Source: DATKMG01 sp035541995 (GTDB lineage Bacteria > Acidobacteriota > Terriglobia > Versatilivoradales > Versatilivoraceae). From it: 6,857 bases of DNA. The translations under genes and the position numbers were made by a program. This document shows, piece by piece, positions 1 through 4,371 of this stretch; the first letter of the stretch is position 1; every line of letters begins with the position of its first letter. The DNA is taken from contig DATKMG010000405.1 in the NCBI GenBank assembly GCA_035541995.1, forward strand, positions 1 through 6,857, in the 5' to 3' direction. The notes beneath the pieces are model-generated. The model was given only the letters and a program-made list of their open reading frames with translations. It did not search any database and had not been told where the DNA came from.

Positions 1-1
1 G

Positions 2-37
2 ACAGTGGGCCTGACTTTCCATTTCGGCGCGAAATAG
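2..37 (+). CDS. Possible C-terminal end of an upstream outer-membrane beta-barrel gene (partial)
   Basis: Reading frame 2 gives TVGLTFHFGAK followed by TAG. The alternation of small or polar with hydrophobic/aromatic residues, ending shortly after a Phe, resembles the last beta-strand of a Gram-negative outer-membrane barrel. It is only 11 codons long, so chance is a real alternative; frame 1 is also open over this stretch. Nothing recognisable lies between the stop and the receptor relic that begins near 111. If real, it means an outer-membrane protein gene on the plus strand ends just inside the left edge. Confidence 0.25.
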   Translation, partial: TVGLTFHFGAK

Positions 38-110
38 ATACCTACCGGTTTGGAGTCTGTTCGACGTTTGATCCGCCTCGGTGAAGAACCAAAGTGTGCG
101 TGGGCTGTAG

Positions 111-389
111 CGCTGTGCCCGGTTGAGAAGAGACCTGAGGATGGGGAGCGCGAGACCGTTCACGATATCGACGCCGGCAGACATCAATAACGATGGAGTA
201 TCCAACGACCGGGCCGTCGTGAATGGCCTGCAGACGAGCCTTGACCAGTTCCGTGGCTGGCCGTTCTACCAGGTTGACTTTCGCGTCACTCGGAATATCA
301 CTCTGGGCGGGCGTGTCACGTTCCGCCCGTTTATCGAGTTCTTCAACCTCTTCAACCGGCAAAACCCCGGCAACAATTTCGTTCGGGGA
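111..389 (+). pseudogene. Relic of the C-terminal part of an Oar-like TonB-dependent receptor, truncated at both ends
   Basis: Frame 3 from the TAG at 108 encodes, from about 141 to 384, a stretch that reads as the late barrel of acidobacterial Oar-like receptors. It contains SARPFTIST, then DINNDGVSNDRAVVNG, then DQFRGWPFYQVDFRVTRN, then FIEFFNLFNRQNPGNNFV. In intact relatives this block lies near the C-terminus, after a long plug and barrel. Here nothing recognisable precedes it: there is a stop at 108-110, and the other two frames do not continue the protein. After NNFV (about 384) the family match stops abruptly and the frame runs on, antisense to modC, with unrelated residues. The usual final strands and terminal Phe are therefore missing. 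It is best read as a decayed fragment of a paralogue of the receptor at 4372. A TTG at 123 could open a frame to 626, but that product would be mostly antisense to modC and is not credible. Whether it is transcribed is unknown. Confidence 0.75.
361..388 (-). terminator. Candidate intrinsic terminator of the mod operon
   Basis: Read on the minus strand just after the modC stop codon, the sequence is CCCCG, AAC, a GAAATT loop, GTT, a 2-base GC bulge, CGGGG, then TTTT. This makes a 5-bp GC-rich stem extended by three more pairs and followed by four T residues. It begins 7 bases past the stop codon, the expected place for a rho-independent terminator. The U-tract is short (TTTTGCC), so efficiency is uncertain. 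The hairpin consists entirely of codons belonging to the receptor relic. Confidence 0.45.
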
Positions 390-395
390 ATAGGC

Positions 396-1493
396 TCAGC
401 CCGCCAGGCGAGAAACCAGGTGAATCGACGTCGCCTTGATCACGGCCGCGACGCGGTCCCCTTGCCTGAGATGCAGGTCTTCACCGGATTGTCGGGTCAC
501 CAGCGCCATGATGGGAACTCCGCAATCCATCGCCACGCGAGTCAGGACTCCCTCGGGCAGGACCGAAGTGATGCGTCCCGAAAGGTGATTGCGGGCGCTA
601 TCCTGGCCGCCGGCTCTCGTTTCTAAAATCACATCTTCGGCTCGTATGCAAACGTGCACCTCCGGAGAGGGAAGGTCGCCGGGATCAACTGCTGTTAGCC
701 GTACCGGCCCGACTTCGACGGTCACCAATGCGTTGCTTGCCGCCACAATTCTGCCGGGCAGCACGGTCTCAACCCCCACCGAACGAGCTACCACTTCGTT
801 AGCGGGATAGCTGAAGACTTCCTGAATTGGACCGGTTTGTTGAATGCGACCTGCCACCAGGACTGCCATACGATCTCCCAGGGCGATCGCCTCCACGCGG
901 TCATGCGTGACCACGATTGTCGGGACCCGAACCTCGGTTAGCTGTCGGCGCAGCTCGCTGCGGAGGCGGCTCCGCGTGGCATCATCTAAGGCCGAGAGCG
1001 GTTCGTCCAGCAACAAGAGTTGCGGCTCGGGAGCCAGAGTGCGAGCCAAGGCCACACGCTGTATTTGCCCTCCGGAGAGCTGTCGCGGATATCGGCTCTC
1101 CAGCCCGCTGAGTTGAAACAATCCTATCAAGTGGCCTACGTGTTGTGCCCGTTGCTCTTTGCTGCGCTGACTCAATCCGTACTCCAGGTTTCGTTTGACC
1201 GTCAGATGGGGAAACAGAGCATATTCCTGGAACAGGTAACCGATGCGGCGTCGCTGCGGAGAGAGCGAGATTCCACGACCTCCGTCGTACCAGACCTCCT
1301 TGTCGTGGCAGATGATACCCCGGTCCGGACGCTCCAAGCCCGCCAGGCAACGCAAAATAGTTGTCTTGCCGGAACCCGAAGGTCCAAACAATACCGTAAC
1401 GGATGGAGGGCTTTGAGGAAGCTCCAGCTCCGCTTCGACCGTCGCCCCGCTCGGGAACCGCTTCTCAATTTTCAGGGTTAAGTCGTCGGCCAT
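396..1493 (-). CDS. modC: ModC, molybdate ABC transporter ATP-binding protein
   Basis: This is the cytoplasmic ATPase that powers molybdate (possibly tungstate) import through ModB. Counting from the MADDLTLKIE start (365 residues), the landmarks are Walker A GPSGSGKTT 37-45, Q-loop FQE 88-90, signature LSGGQ 139-143, Walker B LLLLDEP 159-165, D-loop SALD 167-170 and H-loop THD 196-198. The C-terminal part (about 240-363) is a regulatory extension. Its last 60 residues (LSGRITSVLPEGVLTRVAMD through DRVAAVIKATSIHLV) match the MOP/TOBE oxyanion-binding module typical of ModC. Length is close to characterised ModC proteins (about 350). I chose the ATG at 1493 because it begins the usual ModC N-terminus. 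The frame is open further upstream to a TTG at 1553, which would lie well inside modB. The first 16 bases overlap the end of modB, and no clear ribosome binding site precedes the ATG, so translational coupling to modB is likely. All catalytic motifs are intact. Confidence 0.95.
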   Translation of the reverse strand: MADDLTLKIEKRFPSGATVEAELELPQSPPSVTVLFGPSGSGKTTILRCLAGLERPDRGIICHDKEVWYDGGRGISLSPQRRRIGYLFQEYALFPHLTVKRNLEYGLSQRSKEQRAQHVGHLIGLFQLSGLESRYPRQLSGGQIQRVALARTLAPEPQLLLLDEPLSALDDATRSRLRSELRRQLTEVRVPTIVVTHDRVEAIALGDRMAVLVAGRIQQTGPIQEVFSYPANEVVARSVGVETVLPGRIVAASNALVTVEVGPVRLTAVDPGDLPSPEVHVCIRAEDVILETRAGGQDSARNHLSGRITSVLPEGVLTRVAMDCGVPIMALVTRQSGEDLHLRQGDRVAAVIKATSIHLVSRLAG

Positions 1494-2152
1494 CCGGTTG
1501 ACACTCGGCGCTGCAACCCATAAGTGATTACGAGAACCACAAAAGAAAAACAAAGCAGCAGCAGGGAAGTTTGACCTGCCAGGTTGTAATTCAAAGCTTG
1601 AACATCATCATAGATGGAAATCGAAACGGTCCGGGTAATCCCCGGCAAATTGCCTCCAACCATCAAGACGACTCCGAACTCACCCAACGTGTGTGCAAAG
1701 CTCAGCACCATCCCTGCAACAATTCCCGGTATGGATAAGGGAATGATCACTCGACGAAAGGTAGTGAATCGGGAAACCCCCAGACACCAGGAGGCCTCGA
1801 TCAACCGATGATCCACTGCCTTGAAAGCCGAAGTGAAGGGCTGTACTGCGAAAGGGAGGCTATAAAGAATCGAGGCGACCAGCAGACCCCGGAAGGAGAA
1901 GGGCAGTAACTCGCCGGTCAGTTGCCGGTAGACCCGTCCGATGGGGCTCCTGGGGCCGATGGCAATGAGGACATAAAATCCCAGGACGGTTGGGGGCAGC
2001 ACAATCGGCAAGGCCACAACGGCTTCGATGGCAACTTTCCACCTTCGCCGGGAAAAGGTCAACCAGTGGGCAATGGGAAGCCCCAGAAGTAGCAGAATGA
2101 GGGTCGTCCAAAAGGACAGACGCAAGCTCAACCCGATGGCAACCCAGTCCAA
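1478..2152 (-). CDS. modB: ModB, molybdate ABC transporter permease
   Basis: ModB is an inner-membrane permease of 224 residues that forms the channel of the ModABC importer as a dimer. About five hydrophobic segments are visible (about 10-32, 44-66, 88-108, 142-160 and 194-213). The segment EAVVALPIVLPPTVLGFY at 43-60 is the hallmark ModB signature. The cytoplasmic EAA loop that docks on ModC is EASWCLGVSRFTTFRRVIIP at 119-138, with E119, A120, G125 and P138 in place. It is followed by HTLGEFGVVLMVGGNLPG (154-171), also family-typical. The start is a TTG: no in-frame ATG or GTG lies close by, and an AGGAG at 2164-2168, inside the last codons of modA, sits 11 bases upstream. Only 3 bases separate the modA stop from this start, and the end overlaps modC by 16 bp, so one transcript is expected. 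Length is normal for the family, with no sign of truncation. Confidence 0.95.
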   Translation of the reverse strand: MDWVAIGLSLRLSFWTTLILLLLGLPIAHWLTFSRRRWKVAIEAVVALPIVLPPTVLGFYVLIAIGPRSPIGRVYRQLTGELLPFSFRGLLVASILYSLPFAVQPFTSAFKAVDHRLIEASWCLGVSRFTTFRRVIIPLSIPGIVAGMVLSFAHTLGEFGVVLMVGGNLPGITRTVSISIYDDVQALNYNLAGQTSLLLLCFSFVVLVITYGLQRRVSTGWPTT

Positions 2153-2155
2153 GGC

Positions 2156-2998
2156 TTATTCTTCTCCTGGTAAATAGAAGCCGTAGCGCCTTAACAGGGG
2201 ACGGCCTTTCGATCCCATGATGAAGTTCCGAAAGCTTTGAGCGGCCTCCACATTCTTAACCCATTTGAGAATGACTCCACCCTGCTCCAGACACGGATAG
2301 GCATCGGAAGGAACTTTCCAGTAGCGGCCCTGGTCTTTGACACTCGGCGCCAGGGCCAGCGATAGGGCCACAATGCCAATCTCGGCGTTTCCACTCTGAA
2401 CAAACTGAAACGTCTGCGAGATATTCTCGCCAAAAACCAGCTTCGGCTGCACGGCTTCATAAATGCCTAAGGAGCGCAAAGCCGCTTCGGCAGCTTTGCC
2501 ATAAGGCGCATGCTTCGGATTCGCGATCGCAATGTGACGCACCGATTCATGCCGCAGAGCTTCCATTTTCAACTGCTCCACATCGATAGGCGATGACCTC
2601 GGAACCCAGATTACGATAGACCCTATCGCGTACAAAAACTCTGTACGAGGCCGCGTCAGCCCCTGCTCGCTCAACTTGCGAGGATAGCTGATGTCTGCAG
2701 AGAAGAACAGGTCAAAGGGAGCCTGGTTAGACAACTGGGAATAGAAGTTTCCTGAAGAGCCATAGGTGACCTTCACGGTTATCTCAGGATGATCCTTCTG
2801 GAACTCCTGAACAATTTCATCCATGGCAAAGTTCAAGTCTGAAGCCGCTGCGATCCGAAGCTCTCCGGCCCTCTTCTTCAAGCACTCCTGCGCGATGGCT
2901 TGCGAATCCGCCTGAAACAAAACCCCTCGCGCGATGAGTGCTAGGGCCACTCCTAGCAGGGCGGCTCGAAGACGGCACCTTCCGAAGTTCGTGGTCAT
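2156..2998 (-). CDS. modA: ModA, periplasmic molybdate-binding protein
   Basis: ModA is the periplasmic solute-binding protein that captures molybdate or tungstate and delivers it to ModBC. From the ATG at 2998 the product has 280 residues. A basic N-terminus (FGRCRLR), a hydrophobic core (AALLGVALALIA) and AIA before Q37 form a Sec-type signal peptide; no lipobox is seen. The mature part shows AAASDL at 50-55, GSSG at 80-83 and DLFFSAD at 96-102. Further on are ANPKHAPYGKAA at 159-170, GENISQT at 190-196 and VQSGNAEIGIVALS at 200-213, all characteristic of ModA ligand-pocket loops. GRYWKVPSDAYPCLEQGGVI near 224-243 is also family-like. The start is decided by GAGG (3005-3008) placed 6 bases before the ATG. 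A GTG at 3040 would add 14 residues ahead of the signal peptide and lacks this site. Two Cys (C39 and C236) would be in the periplasm; a disulfide is possible but not shown. The sequence alone does not separate molybdate from tungstate. Confidence 0.95.
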   Translation of the reverse strand: MTTNFGRCRLRAALLGVALALIARGVLFQADSQAIAQECLKKRAGELRIAAASDLNFAMDEIVQEFQKDHPEITVKVTYGSSGNFYSQLSNQAPFDLFFSADISYPRKLSEQGLTRPRTEFLYAIGSIVIWVPRSSPIDVEQLKMEALRHESVRHIAIANPKHAPYGKAAEAALRSLGIYEAVQPKLVFGENISQTFQFVQSGNAEIGIVALSLALAPSVKDQGRYWKVPSDAYPCLEQGGVILKWVKNVEAAQSFRNFIMGSKGRPLLRRYGFYLPGEE

Positions 2999-3126
2999 TG
3001 TTATCCTCAACTTTTCCACGTTCACAGGGAGGGGGATCACGGGAGGTTTATTGGCCCGATCTTAGCCTGCTTCCGGCAGTCCCTTTTCGAAGGCGGGACG
3101 ATTAATTACGCGCCGCGGGGACAAGC
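2999..3126 (-). promoter_or_regulatory. Intergenic leader between the regulator and modA, with small repeats
   Basis: These 128 bases upstream of modA contain no gene. They hold two adjoining inverted repeats: CTGC-TTCCG-GCAG at 3067-3079, and GTCCC/GGGAC at 3079-3099 with an 11-base loop. There is also a direct repeat, TCACaGGGAGG at 3022-3032 and TCACGGGAGG at 3037-3046. On the minus strand a TAAGAT could serve as a -10 box, but I find no convincing -35 for it, so no promoter is called. The repeats could be operator half-sites or a transcribed leader structure. modABC may be expressed from its own promoter here, by read-through from the regulator gene, or both. Confidence 0.3.
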
Positions 3127-4248
3127 TCATACCAGCATGTGCCCCGTCTGGCTGGTATCATACCCTCCCAGGGCTTCCAATTCACGTTTCAATGAGGTGC
3201 GGTTCATGACATCCAGCATGATCTGAACCGCCTGCAAATCTAGATGGGCCTCTGGAACAATGAGATCATAACGCTCCTCGACAAGCGGTAGGAAGCCCAA
3301 CCCAAAGGCTTGGGCGGCTGCCCGAACAGCGATGCAGCAATCCACTTCCCCACTGAAGACGTACCAGGCAGCTTGCATATGTCCATACGCAATCCGTTCG
3401 TAGCCTTGCACGGACGAGGCGGCAATGCCTTGCTTTTGGAGCCAGGAGTCCAGCAGGAAACGGCTTCCGGCCCCGCGTTCGCGGTTGACGAAGAGGACAC
3501 CTTTCCGTGACAAGTCTTCAATGCGACGAACACGTTTGGGGTTTCCTCGTGCCACCACCAACCCCTCCTCCCAGTTCGCGAATGTGATCACTCGATAACC
3601 GCCCCGCGGGAATAGCTTTCTGACCGCGGGCAAGTTGGACTCCCCCGTTGACTCATCCCGCAGGTGAGTCCCTGCAACGTGAACTCTTTTTTCTTTGAGC
3701 CAGCGCAAGGCTTGGGAACTGGAACACCCCGCCACGATAAGCTGAGCGTCGCTGAAACGCCTCAGCTGGCGGGCCAGTACCGACATGCCCGGATCGCACC
3801 CCGCCACCACCAGTGTGTTGGCGCGGCTGGCCTCCGCATCCAAGGGCTGCACAATTCCCCGGTTCAAGCGATCGATCTTCAGGACCAAGCCGTCAGCCTC
3901 TGGCAGACCAGTTGGAATGGGCGACGCCGGCACGGCCACCACGTGCCTGCCCACACGGCCCAAGCAAACCGACTGGCCGGCTCGCAGGGTCTCGCCCTGG
4001 CTTGCAACAAGGAAATCCACACGTTCGCAGGAGGGTAAGGCGTGGTGCTCTTCTTCAATAGAAAACAGCTCCTCAACCGATACTTCCAGTACTTGGGCAA
4101 GCCTTAGGGCAACCAGGGTATTCGGGATGTAACTTCCCGCTTCGATTGCGTAGATAGTTTGGCGTTTGACACCGATTTGAGCCGCCAAAGTCGCGACAGC
4201 GAACCCGCGCCTCCGACGAATCACGGCTAGATTATTTCTGGCCTGCAT
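3127..4248 (-). CDS. XRE-family HTH regulator fused to a COG1910-type (PBP-like) molybdate-binding domain
   Basis: This is a 373-residue, probably cytoplasmic one-component regulator with no signal peptide. Residues about 4-64 form an XRE/Cro-type helix-turn-helix (TLAAQIGVKRQTIYAIEAG at 20-38, then a helix ending EVSVEELF). Residues about 72-140 are a small beta-rich linker region that I cannot name. From about 145 onward the protein matches the PBP-like domain (COG1910/PF12727) that is also found fused to MoeA and other HTH domains. Matching blocks are HVAGTHLRDESTGESN 190-205, GLVVARGNPKRVRRIEDL 229-246, FVNRERGAGSRFLLD 253-267, AFGLGFLPLVEERYDLIVP 314-332 and LGGYDTSQTG 360-369. It likely senses molybdate or tungstate and controls modABC, which follow in the same direction, and perhaps the divergent receptor. 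Strong GGGAGG (4260-4265) lies 11 bases before the ATG. Unusual: CC at 304-305, where I recall Gly/Leu in relatives, plus Cys at 151 and 175. The exact ligand and whether it represses or activates are not known from sequence. Confidence 0.9.
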   Translation of the reverse strand: MQARNNLAVIRRRRGFAVATLAAQIGVKRQTIYAIEAGSYIPNTLVALRLAQVLEVSVEELFSIEEEHHALPSCERVDFLVASQGETLRAGQSVCLGRVGRHVVAVPASPIPTGLPEADGLVLKIDRLNRGIVQPLDAEASRANTLVVAGCDPGMSVLARQLRRFSDAQLIVAGCSSSQALRWLKEKRVHVAGTHLRDESTGESNLPAVRKLFPRGGYRVITFANWEEGLVVARGNPKRVRRIEDLSRKGVLFVNRERGAGSRFLLDSWLQKQGIAASSVQGYERIAYGHMQAAWYVFSGEVDCCIAVRAAAQAFGLGFLPLVEERYDLIVPEAHLDLQAVQIMLDVMNRTSLKRELEALGGYDTSQTGHMLV

Positions 4249-4272
4249 TCAATAAGATTCCTCCCTGGGAGA

Positions 4273-4311
4273 GTCATGTTATCATATTGACTTTTTAACA
4301 CGTCATGCTAT
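4273..4311. promoter_or_regulatory. Candidate operator: imperfect palindrome and direct repeat between the divergent genes
   Basis: GTCATGTTA (4273-4281) and TAACACGTC (4296-4304) are inverted repeats matching at 7 of 9 positions across a 14-base spacer. GTCATGTTAT (4273-4282) is also directly repeated as GTCATGCTAT (4302-4311), 9 of 10 identical and 29 bases apart. The palindrome's centre lies between 4288 and 4289, inside the receptor gene's -35 box and next to the regulator's -10 box. A dimeric HTH protein bound here could control both directions. It does not match the E. coli ModE box as I remember it, and some symmetry is expected by chance in AT-rich DNA. Confidence 0.4.
4281..4310 (-). 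promoter_or_regulatory. Candidate promoter of the regulator gene (leftward)
   Basis: On the minus strand, TATGAT (plus-strand 4281-4286) differs from the -10 consensus at one base and would start RNA about 25 bases before the regulator ATG. No good -35 hexamer lies 16-18 bases upstream of it, which suggests a weak or regulated promoter. An alternative is TTGTTT (4328-4333), 17 bases, then TAGCAT (4305-4310). Either way the leftward promoter touches or overlaps the rightward promoter of the receptor gene. Confidence 0.4.
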
Positions 4312-4314
4312 TTT
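4287..4314 (+). promoter_or_regulatory. Candidate sigma-70-type promoter of the TonB-dependent receptor gene
   Basis: TTGACT (4287-4292) has five of six bases of the -35 consensus, and it is followed after 16 bases by TATTTT (4309-4314) as a -10 box. Transcription would begin near 4321, giving a leader of about 50 bases. TAAAAT at 4315-4320 is a second -10-like hexamer, but at an unfavourable spacing of 22. The location in the AT-rich gap directly upstream of the receptor start supports the call. Confidence 0.5.
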
Positions 4315-4371
4315 TAAAATGCTACCCAAACAAATTAACGCGATCGAATGACAGAGGAGAGATGAATCCCG

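Noticed and set aside
42..362. Minus-strand frame of 106 codons opposite the receptor relic
   Set aside because: It is the antisense of a recognisable receptor fragment, with no motif and no ribosome site.
123..626. Long plus-strand frame starting at TTG 123
   Set aside because: Only about 141-384 matches a known family. The remainder is antisense to the modC C-terminus and has low-complexity, unrelated residues, so it is treated as a relic, not a 167-residue gene.
1020..1481. Plus-strand frame of 153 codons inside modC
   Set aside because: It is the antisense shadow of a strongly conserved ATPase and has no family features of its own.
1494..1553. Upstream TTG start for modC adding 20 residues
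   Set aside because: The added residues (MFFFCGSRNHLWV...) do not resemble a ModC N-terminus and would extend the overlap with modB. The ATG at 1493 fits better.
2999..3040. GTG start for modA at 3040
   Set aside because: It would place 14 residues ahead of a good signal peptide, whereas the ATG at 2998 has GAGG at ideal spacing.
2999..3126. Moco-type riboswitch upstream of modA
   Set aside because: There are local hairpins, but I could not recognise the conserved core of the Moco RNA motif. A covariance search would be needed to claim it.
4249..4371. Classical ModE box in the divergent region
   Set aside because: The AT-rich palindromic stretches do not fit the TATA-rich ModE half-sites as remembered, and the regulator here is not a ModE.
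384..4371. The mod locus as a mobile element with target-site duplication or terminal repeats
   Set aside because: I compared the left junction (about 384-398) with the right side (4249-4371) and saw no matching direct or inverted termini. No transposase or integrase is present.
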